Under the pieces are notes generated by a model that had not been told where the DNA came from, searched no databases, and was given only the letters and a program-made list of their open reading frames with translations. Source: Liolophura sinensis (taxonomy: Eukaryota > Mollusca > Polyplacophora > Chitonida > Chitonidae). From it: a DNA stretch of 64,000 nt. Each line of letters starts with the position of its first letter. Position 1 is the first letter of the stretch. Below, piece by piece: positions 22,614-34,384 of this stretch. Location: positions 8,997,501 through 9,061,500 of the forward strand of contig NC_088303.1 of the NCBI RefSeq assembly GCF_032854445.1, read 5' to 3'. A program made the translations under genes and the position numbers.

Positions 22614-24940
22614 ACTGACTTAAGTAAACCACCCCCTTGGATCACAATATTTGAAGATTCGACGTTTTGTGGGATATAGTACCAGTCAGCAGTTGATTGT
22701 GCCTACAGGGCAGAATACATGGCTTAAGGGATCTTAGGTGAATTTTGGAATGGTCACACTCTAACCTTGTTCTTGCCTGATGAGAAATCTAATCTGGTGT
22801 TTAAGCTATGCTACATGCCACACATTAAGGGTATTTGTATACCAGTATATTCATACATTTCATTTTCTTGCCAATACTGCTGGCCCCAGAACCTCAAGAT
22901 TGAGATTGGAAAACTGCTTACCAGGTACTTTCTCATGGCCATGCGTGGCACCCACTTGGGGGGTATACATATTGAGCTTACACCATAAGTAAAAATCTGC
23001 GGGTGACATTAATGAGTGACATGCCAGTAGCCTGTTTTCTATGTCCATGAAAATGACATCCAAATTGTACAAGTAAGTGAGATATTCTTGATTAGGGCTC
23101 TAGATCTCAATGATTCAAGCAATAAATGAAAAACAGGTTAATGGACATTTATTGTCAGTGGGTAAATTTGATGAAAAAAGCATAGTTGACATGTACCTTC
23201 CCTGAAAATTTGAAGTGGGGGCTTTTTGTGCCTGTAAAGGAAAACTTATTTGATTGAATTAAAGATTATGTCCCTCCTTCCCTCGCCCACAAACATCAAT
23301 AATGCTTCTCTTGTAATAATGGCACTACTTGTAATAATGGTACTACTTGTAATAATGGTACTACTTGTTATCATTTACTAGAAGAACTTTCCCTACATTA
23401 AAGATAAAGCTTTAAAGCTTGAGGAGACCGCATTGCACGCAATTTAAAGTTACTTACAAAGATTTACTTGCATTTTACGTGATTCACCAATTCACAAGAC
23501 ATGATTTATGTATGATAACTTTCGGGGTTTGAAATTGAAATTTTCATGTGCTTGTCTTTATAGTTACAACCACAGTTACTAAATGTTGGAAAGACAAACC
23601 TATTCCAGTATTATTATACCATTTGTAATGTGGTGAATATGACTCGAGATATCTGTATTAAACTCACCTCTTGACATAAACTGCAGGTATATGTACCAAC
23701 ACAATTTTGTTCCTTTCCCTGAACATTCCCAATCACCATCTTACAAAGTTCAAGAGAGTTCAAGTCCAGCTCATGCTCGCTTCGTCCCCAGTCTTGATCT
23801 TCCAGCATTGTATGGATGGTTGTGGCTTGTGGGTTTCCCCGGCTTCCTCCCACTATCATGGCCATCTCCCTGGACTTAATGGATAGGATACCAGTCCCCG
23901 GAGTCATGAAGGTTAGACTTTGTGACACTTACTGTAATTCTTCAACCTTTTCGCATGTTTGCACAGGGTTTATTCAAAGAAATTGTGAAGGCGTTATTGT
24001 GTGTAGGCTGATAAATTTACATTTTTCATGAAGCCCTGAAATTGGCCAATCCAACCAATGTCTCCAAATTCTAATTATAAACGTGCGTAAATTACACCGA
24101 AAGTTGCTCTTTCATATGCGAAAAGGTGGAGGAATTAGGTGAGGCACTTTTTTCGAGAAGGTTTAATTTGATAGTGATAAAAATGATGAAATTATTAAAT
24201 GTTCAAGGTAGTTTTGTCTTATCACCCCAGTGTCCATCTCCTCTCCAGAAAGCCATAGAATTGATGAGGAGAAATATGGTACTATATATCGGTTAGGATG
24301 ATTTTAAACTTCAAACCTGTCGAGTCCCAAGTGAGAAAAATGCCCTCAAATATATTGACATGTCCTGAAAATGCACAACATGAAAGTTGGTGAATACAAT
24401 ATACATATGTACCTGTAATTCAGGTAAAAAAAAGTATACATACAGATGAACATGACATTTGTGAGTTGTAAAGACCTATTCTGGTCACGTTAACATTCTC
24501 CTGTGGTTTGTTGACTGATCAACATGTTTTCCTTAATAATAAAAAACACCTTTCATTACCACTGTTTGGTTGTGAGTTATGAGTTTTCAGAGTGTTCCAG
24601 TATACATGCCATGTTCTGCAAACTAAATATATAACAGTAAAGGAAATTCAGCTGATTTTTTGTTTTATTTCCATACAAGTTGGTACGGATACATTGTTTT
24701 CATATTGGTGACAACAATTCAGGGGGACAGTGCCAAGGCTTTCTTAAAGGCTGGTAACAAAAGAGAATACCCAAAGCTTGTCAGAAAATAAGGGAAAAAA
24801 TAACCTGAAATGAATAAATAAATAATTAAACAAAAAAAAATACATTTGTGTAACTGGGCAGATCTGACAAACAGTATTAACCTTTATTGTTAATGCTCCT
24901 TTCAAATCATATACAATTACCTTTGTTGAGTGAGTAGATG
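22614..24940. other. AT-rich intergenic DNA upstream of the AT-hook gene
   Basis: Includes a short tandem, CTTGTAATAATGGTACTA (about 23,315-23,370), and a family-A SINE fragment at about 23,735-23,868. No exon was recognised. A first, non-coding exon of the downstream gene could lie here. Confidence 0.45.
23735..23868 (+). repeat. Family-A SINE fragment
   Basis: Keeps GAGTTCAAGTCCAGCTCATG (B-box-like) and the centre GGGTTTCCCCGGCTTCCTCC, then breaks off. Confidence 0.75.
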
Positions 24941-24943
24941 AAC

Positions 24944-25034
24944 GTTTTACTTTGTGTGCTGTTACTTTGTGTGCTGTTACTTTGTGTGCTGTTACTTTGT
25001 GTGCTGTTACTTTGTGTGCTGTTACTTTGTGCAG
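24944..25034. repeat. 15-bp tandem repeat beside the AT-hook gene exon
   Basis: About six copies of GTTACTTTGTGTGCT end some 30 bp before the splice acceptor at 25,066-25,067, so the array lies at the end of the upstream intron. Confidence 0.9.
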
Positions 25035-25067
25035 CACTTTTAATATTGTTCTGACTTTATCTTACAG

Positions 25068-26662
25068 GTATGCTGATGGACTAATTGGTGATTGAGGGTG
25101 AAGGATGGATGGGGGCAATGACTTGGAGAGCCTGCTGGCCTCTCTCCAGCAAAAATCTGTACCTCAGCCGCCCCTGCGCGATGGGGCTATGTCCCTCAGT
25201 GATCAAGAGGTCTACTACTTCTTCAAGGATCCTAGCAATGAGGAGTACTACGTGACGAATTCCCTGTCCTGCCTGGAACTAGACGATTCCAAGAACTCAT
25301 GTGCGAAAGAGACTATTGCTGCAGTAGCACCCTCCTGTGTACTGGATACAATTAACTCGTTGCCGGTTGAACAGGGAGTCCGCAACACTCCCCTGCCAGC
25401 ATTTCAGACAGACAATACTCCGCAGAGTGACAGAAAGATCAGTGATGATCCTGCGGAAGTGCCTCTCGAGGTTCTTTTGGGATATTTGTCACAGGGAAAG
25501 TCTGGCCCCTCTGAAAAACAGGTTATCACTGCAGACCCTACATGTGCACCACTGATATCTGAAGACTCGGTTTATATGGACAGTATTTGCGGGGTGGAGA
25601 GCAATCTGTCAGATTTCATCCCAGACAAGTCTCTTGAGGTGGATGATTTGTACTCCAATTTGAAGCAGGTCGGGCTTGTGACATCACCTATTAAGCAGCC
25701 AATGTATTCTGTGGCGGGGGCAGTAGTAGACAGTTGTCCAGTTAGCCCAGGGCTGAATCGATCAGGTTTTGTAACCAGTCCTATTATGAAGCAACCTGAC
25801 AAACAAGCCAGGAGGAAACATAAAAATGCCGACAGGTCACAAGTGCCAAAAACTAAAAGTGTAAAAAAAAGTGTTACAAAGACTAAACGTGGTACAAAAC
25901 CACCTAAACCAGCAAGGAAGCAAAAAGAGTTTCCTGCGATGAAAAAGGCACTTAAACATGACACCATTGCCCAAAACTTTCAACAAAATACTGATGACGA
26001 TACATGGTCAGTACCAAAGTATAAAGTGCCCAGCAAAAAGTGTAAGTGTCATAAAGTTCAGACACTAATAAGCCCATTTCAACAGAATGCTGTGGAATTG
26101 TGTAATTATGAAGTTTCCCCAAACCACAGGAAAGTGATTTATGGCACAGTGGCTTTGAACGCATTCATGCGAAGAAACAAGAATTATGTGAGCACTGCAG
26201 AACTGCTGCAGAGGAAAATAATCCGGATGCCAGCACGACAACTCCATAGGATTGCCGTCAGGTTGAATATTGTTACCCTTCCGGCTACAGAGGAGGAACT
26301 TAATACCCTCAAGATATTACACGCTGTTGCCTGGCAGACAAGAAATAACGAGTTAATTCCCTGTACGAGTTTAAGGCGCCTGGCAAAGTACATTCACACT
26401 GGACTTGGTATGGGAGGAAGGGAATTGTTAAGCATATTTAAGTGCTCTCTTCAGATTGTCAATCCTTGGGAATCCAGTACCAGTAGCTCTCTGACCTCAG
26501 AAGGAGACAGCTCTGAACAGGCTGAAGTCATCACAGAATCAAACAAATTGACATTGCCTTCGGTTGGGGAAACACTGAAGCTGCCAGATAGAATGGGCAG
26601 GAAAGTTGGTGTTGGAGTTGATGTGGATGTATCAATACCCAAATCTGCTCCAAAAGTGATAA
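25068..26662 (+). CDS. AT-hook gene, first coding exon
   Basis: Acceptor TATCTTACAG at 25,058-25,067; donor GTAAGT at 26,663-26,668, phase 1. An upstream ATG at 25,070 opens only a five-codon frame (ATG CTG ATG GAC TAA), a possible uORF. The frame beyond the donor runs into His/Pro-rich low-complexity codons (26,700-26,775), which supports splicing at 26,662. Two internal copies of a TSPI motif (VTSPIKQPM, VTSPIMKQPD) are present. Confidence 0.85.
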
Positions 26663-29600
26663 GTAAGTTTGTTCACTGCAACTGTTGTATGCATCACAGT
26701 GACCCAGTCCCCACCTCTGCTGCTGTCACCACCCCAGCAGCACACCCGCACCCACCCCTGCACCCACCCCCACAGTAACAAAGCCAGTTCTTTACGCAAC
26801 TGGTCCACTTCCTAGAGGGCAGTTTACCTTGTCAGACTCAGGAGTCATGCATGATTTCCTCAACAAGTTGGGGATTGACACCAGAACTAATGTGACTGCT
26901 CTTGTCAGTTTTCCCTACTGCCCCGACAGGGGCTGGGCCAGGCACTGGAGGTGTGAAGGATGGCAAAAGTGGTGGTGTGAATGTGCAAAGAACTTCACCA
27001 GACAGTACGTCATGGAATATAGAGCCAAATCCTCAACCTAAGCCTCAACCCAACCCTCAGCCTGATCTGCTTCAGTACACAGTAGATGCTGTCTTTGGAA
27101 AGGATAACTCTGGACTGACGTCTCCAGATAAGGCTGTCACAACAGAATGCAGCGATGTCCCGTCTACAAGCCCCCCCTACTCTATTGTTGTCAGTGCTGA
27201 CAATTCTTCTCAGAAGATCTCGGTTTTTCCATCTCACCCTGTGGCAACTGGACATACCATTGGTTTGTCTTCTCCAAACTTTTCCGATGGATCTACATGT
27301 AGCAGCTCTACACGTATTCCGATTCAGAAAGTTTCCTGTCCCCAAACTGTAGGAAAAGACTCTCGTGTTACTGCACAGAATCAGAAACATTGCCCATCAA
27401 TGCAGACATTTAAGAAGGCAAAACTGAATAAACCTTGTAAACAACCAGGTGTCCCTTGCAGAAATGTACAGAGTAAAAAGACAGGTAAACATAGTGGTTC
27501 TGGGGCACCTGATCTGCTCATACCTCCTGTAGTTCAAGCAAGGGAAGCACCTGTCAGAACTAATACATGTATGTCATCTGGTGACTTGGCATTTGAAAAA
27601 GAACCTGTTGAGAATCCGGGTTCTCTAGCGAAACCCAAAGCGAAAGTAATATTTACTCCACAGCTGCCTGTAGCTGAGGGCTTAATCCAAGCGATTGATG
27701 TTGATGAAACTATTTACCCTCCAACCTGTGGAAAAGAACAAGTCTCCTTAAAGGAACACAATTTGCAGGCCATCAGTACGACAAGCCCTCTACCTGTGGA
27801 AGATCAAAATTCTGGTACTTCACAGAGCTGTCAAACTCGCCTTACTGAAGGCAGCTTGGTTGATGGGGGAAAGACAAAGCATTCATTGAATACCAATGAG
27901 AATGCATGCTTGGAGTGGAGGTCAGGCTGTAAACAGCGAAATGGCCTTGAAATTCCATGTGACACTGCCTCAAGGTCACTTGGCTCATTTGCAGACAACT
28001 CCTTTTCCATGTTGGAGGATGCCTTGATCACTGCTGCAAAACAGTCAGCTGCCAATGAAGCTTCACCTGATAGTGGTGTTTCGCTGGGGCAATCCGACAC
28101 CTTCTTTCCAGAGATGACAGCTATTTCTACAAGCAGTCCATCATCAGTTCATATTCCATCCAGTGTTAATACTACAGTTGAAGACTTACGCCATATCCCA
28201 ACAAAGATGATCTTAGCAGAAGGTTCTGGGAAAACTCCAAGTGTTGGTGATGATGTAGAACATGGAGCAGAGCATGCAGAACTAATCGGCTTCTCCCCAG
28301 ACGGACAAAACGGTCCAGAAACAAAAGTTGTCTGTGAAGAAACCGCTAAGCTATGCCTAGCAGTTTCTGTTTCACCAGTAAAGGTTCTCGTTGAGTCTAG
28401 TCCTGCCATAGAAGAAGTAGAAGTCAGTGATAACATGCAAGGAAGTAAGTGCCAAACAACTGGAGTTTGTGTGGAAACTCCTGTGTCTCTTGAGGCAAAT
28501 GTCCCAGCAGGTGAGCCTGTTGTAGCCGAGATCAAGCTTCAGGAATTGGCCGATCAACATGGACATTTGAATGGTCGATCTGAAAATGATGCCCCTAGTC
28601 CATCTGCTAAGATTTTGAATGAGGCCCTTAGTCCATCTGCTAAGATTTGCAATGATGCCCCTAGTACATCTGGCAAGGTTTGCAGTGATGCCCCTAGTCC
28701 ATTTGATAACATTTGCAATGATGTCCCTAGTATATCTTCTGAAAGTTGCAGCGATGCCCTTTGTCCATCTTCTGAGGTTCGCACATGGCAGAAGTCAGCG
28801 GAGAAAAGAGAAACCTCAATTGATAGAAGTGATAGGCTTACTAGACTAGTGGAGAAAATTGTGGCTATGCAGACGCCGGAGGGTTCAGGCTCTGCCTTGA
28901 ATTTTTTAGCAGACGCTGCAGAAGCTATGTACTCTACAGAGAATGAAGATAAATGCCCGAGTGCTGTGTTGAAAAGTCTACCTGATTCAGCACGACGGCC
29001 CACTGCTGCCATAGAGAAGATGTGGAGGCCATATTTACCCAAGGTTATAGTGGGAGGGAATGGTTCCATTAGGCTAAATATGGTACTGATTGAAAACTCC
29101 CCAAAACAGTAAGTATGACAAATATTGTGAAGCTTGTGTAAGATATACTTGTATTCGCGGTATAGAGAATGAATACCCTAGCTGTCTGAGTTGTTTATAG
29201 GGAAGGCCCTTTTTCAGACTGCTTGGTGGGGAATAATCAGGCCATTGACCAGTGAGCCTGTGGGTTCAAATCCAGAGCTTGCTACATTGGCTGCAGCTTT
29301 ATGTCAGGAGGTTTGTCTGGTAAATTGCAGAGTGTGGCCCAGGCATTCTGGTTTTCTCCACCTAGAAACATGAGCACTTTCATATATATGAGGAATTCTT
29401 GATAACTATATTAATCACCAGTAAAATGAATGAATGAAAGAATGAATGAAGGGGCTGCCACCCCTTTTCTAAAGTTTCAGTGAACTAAAAGACAAGGTTG
29501 TTGCTCTATAATGTGGAGGCCACTAATCACAATGAGGAATTGGTTCAATCCGCCTAAGACATCTGATAATCCTCTGTCTCGGTTTTACTCAGAGGCTTTT

Positions 29601-31508
29601 TGACATTATTAAAGTGTTCAACATGTCACTTCTGGGAAGGTTGTCTGTTATTTGTCATAGGTCATCGGCTTCTTCTGCGGGAACGGTAGGTCCAGGCTCA
29701 ATCCTGGGTTGAGTCACACGTAAGACCTTAAAAGAGGAAGTTGTAATTTCCTCACTTGTCATTCAGCATGAAGGTGATTGTGCAACGACTGGTTGAACCG
29801 TATCAGAATAATGGTTCAGGTGGGGCGGCTTACTTGCCTTTGGCAAGGCGTCTCAGTGAAGCAGCACTAGATAAAAGAGCGGTGGAAATCCGTCCTGCAA
29901 CAATGAGGCACATTACATGCATTCTAAGGATTCCTTCGTTGTCATATGACTGAAAAATTGTTAAGTATGACGTTAAACCCCAATCAGTCACTCACTCATG
30001 CACTCAGTTTCTTCTGCGCAGTTCGGTTTACACCACCTATGAAACTAACCAATGTCTTTTCAGGGTCACTGTTGGAGAGTAAGAATAAGCTGAAGTGCCT
30101 GTGTTACGTATTTGCCCATATGATAGCTCGTGAGGTCAAGTCTGGACACATCAACTATGTAGAACCTGCATCGTCAGGAAATGGTACAAGTAGGTTAAAA
30201 CGGAGAAGAAAGTCGACACAGAGCTGTCTAGTGTCGTCTAACAATGATGTGAGGGAGCGTCACAAGAAAGCAGGTGCTGCTAAAAAGACTTCAGAAGGCC
30301 TTACACATGTAACAGCAGCAGGTCAAGAGCTTGTATCTTTGAGGGAACAACAAACTCAGCTTTGCCCTAAAAGTGTGCAGGTCTATTTGGGTGGAAACAA
30401 ATTAATCCAAGAAATGTTAAAAAATAATGCATCTAGTGTGCTACTTCCCCCAAGTGATAGCTACGTGTATAATGAGCTTCTCTCTCATCTGATTTCTTCA
30501 GATAGATCCGAGACCAAGCCTGAATGCTCCTGGGATTATCAGGAAGCCTGTAGTGACAGTGAAGTGCAGTTCAGGGTGTCAAGAAATACTTGTGAACCTC
30601 CTATTTATGATGACAACACAAGAAGCAGAAGAGTAAAGAAAGGCCAGAAATTTGCTTGTGGCAAAAAGCCATTCTCAAGACCACTCAGTCTTCCTGGAAA
30701 GAATACCTGCAGAGATTTCTGTGGAGGCAAGCCAAATACTGTAGGTGACAAGCATGCTAAACACGTTATGTCACACTCCGTACCGTTATCGTATGCACAG
30801 AACTGTAACTATCAGAAAACAAATGCTCTGTCCAAAACGCCTTTCGTGGATATGACAGGAGTTGTAAAGTCGCTTTCTGAGCAAGGAGACAAAGCGAAGT
30901 CCACGGCTAAAAAGAGAAAATACCTAAGCCTACCAAAAACAGCCAGGAAAGTTAATATGTGTTACACCAGTGGTGAAATGAATACCATTTCTGTGGAAAA
31001 GGTGGCGAGAGTAAAATTTTGTGATAAAACAATTCATGTAACAAGATGTCTTGAGAGTGCAGAGCCATCCTTCAATGTGGTAGCAGAGAACACTGATGTC
31101 AGAAATTCTCAGTCTCCTCCCTGGCAAGCGGACAAACCTAAGCCCACTGCCAGAAAGAGGAAACAAGCAAAGCTTTATAAACCAGGAAATGGGCAGCTAG
31201 CCAATGGGGATGCAAATATCTGGCCTGGGGAAAATGCCAATGCTTCTGAAGAAAGCATGTTTGCCACCAAGTTCCCAGCAAGTGACAGGCCATTTTACAG
31301 TCTTGCTACAGGGAACATTGGGGTCAGATTGGACAGGGCACAGATGGTGAATACGGCAGTGTCACATGGGAAGGGCTTCAGAAAGGAACTTACTCAACCA
31401 TTCATCACCACAGATGCGGTAAAGGAATCTGGGAAGGAGACGAACTTGTCAGCTCCTGTGGTGAAAAGGAAGGTGGGAAGGCCAAGGAAGAACAGACAGA
31501 CAGATTAA
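25105..31508 (+). CDS. Unrecognised large Ser/Pro/Lys-rich nuclear-type protein with AT-hook-like C-terminus
   Basis: A spliced gene with at least three large coding exons: 25,068-26,662, 26,930-29,108 and about 30,064-31,508, together over 1,700 residues. It starts MDGGNDLESLLASLQQ at 25,105 and ends KRKVGRPRKNRQTD, whose GRPRK core resembles an AT-hook. Lys-rich patches (KTKSVKKSVTKTKRGTKPPK and ARKRKQAK) suggest nuclear localisation and DNA or chromatin contact. The only compact, helical, ordered-looking region is in exon 1, around residues 340-450 (FMRRNKNYVSTAELLQRKII onwards). The rest is low-complexity and probably disordered. I do not recognise the family. The junction between exons 2 and 3 is out of phase with the best splice sites, so the model is incomplete there. 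Grouping the third exon with the first two rests on strand, spacing and similar composition. Confidence 0.75.
26930..29108 (+). CDS. AT-hook gene, second coding exon
   Basis: Acceptor CCCCGACAG ends at 26,929; the phase (1) matches the previous donor exactly. Donor GTAAGT at 29,109 leaves phase 2. The exon is Ser/Thr/Pro-rich and carries six 11-residue repeats at 28,585-28,782. Confidence 0.85.
28585..28782 (+). repeat. In-frame 33-bp coding repeat, six copies
   Basis: Encodes six units of the type NDAPSPSAKIC, 11 residues each, with increasing divergence toward the 3' end. The frame is kept in every copy. The last four units end in or near Cys. Confidence 0.9.
29675..30003 (+). repeat. Family-B SINE in the last intron of the AT-hook gene
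   Basis: Plus-strand copy from a tRNA-like B-box (GGCTCAATCCTGGGTTGAGT) through GTGAAGCAGCACTAGATAAA to CATATGACTGAAAAATTGTT and a TCACTCACTC tail. The tail ends about 60 bp before the strong splice acceptor at 30,062-30,063. Confidence 0.85.
30064..31508 (+). CDS. AT-hook gene, last coding exon
   Basis: The pyrimidine-rich acceptor AATGTCTTTTCAG ends at 30,063. The open frame then runs SLLESKNKLKCLCYVFAHMI to the stop after KRKVGRPRKNRQTD at 31,508. It is Lys-rich, with two KS/KPTA-KKRK-type basic clusters. The phase needed here (1) does not match the previous donor (2), so a small exon may be missing, or the acceptor at 30,006-30,007 inside the SINE tail, which does fit, is used. Confidence 0.7.
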
Positions 31509-31511
31509 AGG

Positions 31512-31712
31512 GTATACATGTATTATCATGATGGGTATACATTTATTATCATGATAGGTATATATGTATTATCATGGGTATATATGTATTATCATGGGTA
31601 TATATGTATTATCATGGGTATATATGTATTATCGTGATGGGTATACATGTATTATCATGATGGGTATACATGTATTATCATGATGGGTATACATGTATTA
31701 TCATGATGGGTA
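31512..31712. repeat. 20/23-bp tandem repeat in the 3' region of the AT-hook gene
   Basis: Nine copies of GGGTATACATGTATTATCAT, some with an extra GAT, directly after the stop codon. Confidence 0.9.
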
Positions 31713-32100
31713 GAATGGTACAGAATTAATGAGACTCCTGAAATTTTAGTCTTAACTAAAAGGCTTTTAAGTCAGTTGTACAACCTTTCCTTGTGATTTT
31801 GTCAGCATGTTTTTTAAAGACTTCCATTTGTTTGAGCCTAGACTAGTGCATATTAATGATTTTGTTTTTGCTGTTGTTACACTTTTAAGCTGCTAAGTTG
31901 ATGTATTTGTTTCAGAATTGCAACAGTGTTCATAATTTGAATACTTCGTTTTAGGTTTTGTTTTTCTTTACTTCATTCTGCAGATTTGTGCTACACATCA
32001 ATGCAATTGGCACTTATTGTTTTCTTGCACACAAGAATTGCTTTTCTTTGAAATGGTAGGCATTGGCTCACGGTGTTTTATGCAAAAAATTTGTCCTATG

Positions 32101-32735
32101 TGTATGGAGGTGTTATGTAGCCTGTCAGCATATTGTCCCATTAGGGTGTTATGGAGCCCGTCAGCATATTGTCCCATTAGGGTGTTATGGAGCCTGTCAG
32201 CATATTGTCCCATGAGAGTGTTATGGAGCCTGTCAGCATATTGTCCCATGAGAGTGTTATGGAGCCTGTCAGCATATTGTCCCATGAGAGTGTTATGGAG
32301 CCTGTCAGCATATTGTCCCATTAGGGTGTTATGGAGCCCGTCAGCATATCGTCCTATGAGAGTGTTATGGAGCCCGTCAGCATATTGTCCCATGAGGGTG
32401 TTATGGAGCCTGTCAGCATATTATCCCATGAGGGTGTTATGGAGCCTGTCAACATATAGTCCCAGGAGGGTGTTATGGAGCCTGTTAGCATATTATCCCA
32501 GGAGGGTGTTATGGAGCCTGTCAGAATATTGTCCCATGAGTGTTATGGAGCCTGTCAGCATATTGTCCCATGAGGGTGTTATGGAGCCTGTCAGCATATT
32601 GTCCCATGAGGGTGTTATGGAGCCTGTTAGCATGTTGTCCCATGAGGATGTTGTGAGCCTGTTAGCATATAGTCTCATGAAGGTGTTATGGAGCTTGTCA
32701 GCATATTGTCTTATGAGGGTGTTATAGAGCCTGTC
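32101..32735. repeat. 36-bp minisatellite
   Basis: About 17 copies of a unit made of GCATATTGTCCCATGAGGGT and GTTATGGAGCCTGTCA. 36 bp equals 12 codons, so a 236-codon plus frame and a 131-codon minus frame both stay open; neither is supported as a gene. Confidence 0.9.
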
Positions 32736-33430
32736 TGAGTAGATGTGTTATCTTAGATGCATCGTAGTATCATAGTCAAGTGTTTGTGGAGATCTTAAGC
32801 AAACAGAAGTGAAGCACATAGTTTTGAAGATAATCATATAAACTGGATAAATATGTATTCACAGTGGGATTTTTAATGATGTTGAAAAAAGTTGACAAAC
32901 TTTTGATGGTCAATAAGAGTAGTTTTTGAGGGCAGATGTGAGATTTTGGTTGAAAACATTCATTGATACCTGATTACATTGTGGTCAGTGAATATAATAG
33001 TAGCCAACTCTTACAAAAATTCACAGGCTGGTCACTTAGGATAGATGAGACTGTGGTACTTGTGGCTAAACTAACTTTCTGAGATTTGAGTTTGGTTTGG
33101 GCTAATCAAGATGATATCATAATGTGCTGAGTAAAATTCAGTGAAACTTCATATATGGATTTAGTGGTGTCTTGTCCAAAACATTTTGGAGAGTGGTACA
33201 GTTTGCTCACATTTGACGTTTCTATGGTCAGAGTTCATATTTGGCTTAGACTAATTAACCATATGTAATCAAATTTAGCCTGTATGTTATTACATTGTAA
33301 TAAATATTTGTTTAGTGTGAAGATAGTCATACGCATGAGACTTGTGCATATGATGAGCGGTGGTGTCAGTCTGCTGTTCATGTACATGTATGGTTGGGGT
33401 TTGTTTTTATTATATTTTATGTGATAGTTT
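32736..33430. other. AT-rich DNA between minisatellites
   Basis: No exon or element was recognised. Confidence 0.5.
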
Positions 33431-34380
33431 ACATGTGTAAAAGATAATCTGTGGGTTCACATACATGTGTAAAAGAGAATCTGGTTTACATGTGTAAAGG
33501 AATGAGTGGTTGAAATGTTTAAAAAAGAATCTGTGGTTGACATGGGTAAAGGAATTAGTGGTTGACGTGTAAAAAGGAATCAGTAGTTGACATGTATAAT
33601 AGAGAGTGAATGGTTTACATGTGTAAATGAATCAGGGGTTTACATGCATAAAAGAGAATCTGAGTTCGTAGTTTACATTGTTAAAGACAACCAGTAGTTT
33701 ACAGGTGTAGAAAAGTCAGTGGTTTGCATGTGTTAAGGAATCAGTGGTTGACGTGTAGAAAGAGAATTGGTGGTTTACATGTGTAAAGGCATCCATATTT
33801 TACATGCATAAAAAACAATCCGGTTTACATGTGTAAAAAAGAATCAGTAATTTACTTTGTCAAAGACTTCCAGTGGTTTGCAGGTGTACATGTGTAAAGC
33901 AATCGGTTAGTTACATGTGGTTTACATGTTTAAGAATCAGTGGTTTAAATGTGTAAATGAATCATTGGTTGGCAGGTGTAAGGGAGAATCAGTGGTTTAC
34001 ATGTGTAAAGAATCAGTGGTTTACATGTGTAAAGGAATCGCTGGTTGGCAGGTGTAAAAGAGAATCAATGGTTTACACATGTAAAAAAGAACCTGTAGTT
34101 TACATTGTTAAAGAAAACCAGTGGTTTACATGTGTAGACAAATCAGTGGTTTATATGTGAAAAGGAATCAGCCTTTTACATACCGCTACATGTGTAAAGG
34201 AATCCGTGGTTTTCATGTGTAAAGGAAGCAGTGGTTTTCATGTGCAAAGAAATTGGTGGTTTACATGGGTAAAAGAGAATCAGTGGTTTACACGTTTGAA
34301 TGAGAATCAGTGGTTTACATGCTTAAAGGAGAAGCAGTCATTTAAATGGATAAAAGAGAATTAGTGGTTTATGTGTGTGA
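33430..34380. repeat. Degenerate TTTACATGTGTAAA minisatellite
   Basis: About 30 irregular units built on GGTTTACATGTGTAAAGGAA and TCAGT. TTTACA.GTGTAAA is itself a near palindrome, so the array is also a run of short inverted repeats. Confidence 0.85.
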
Positions 34381-34384
34381 AAAA

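Noticed and set aside
29756-29953. 65-codon plus-strand frame in the AT-hook gene intron
   Set aside because: It lies inside a family-B SINE; a similar frame appears in the copy at 62,946-63,143.
32017-32727. 236-codon plus-strand frame as a protein gene
   Set aside because: It is produced by a 36-bp tandem repeat and the opposite strand is equally open.
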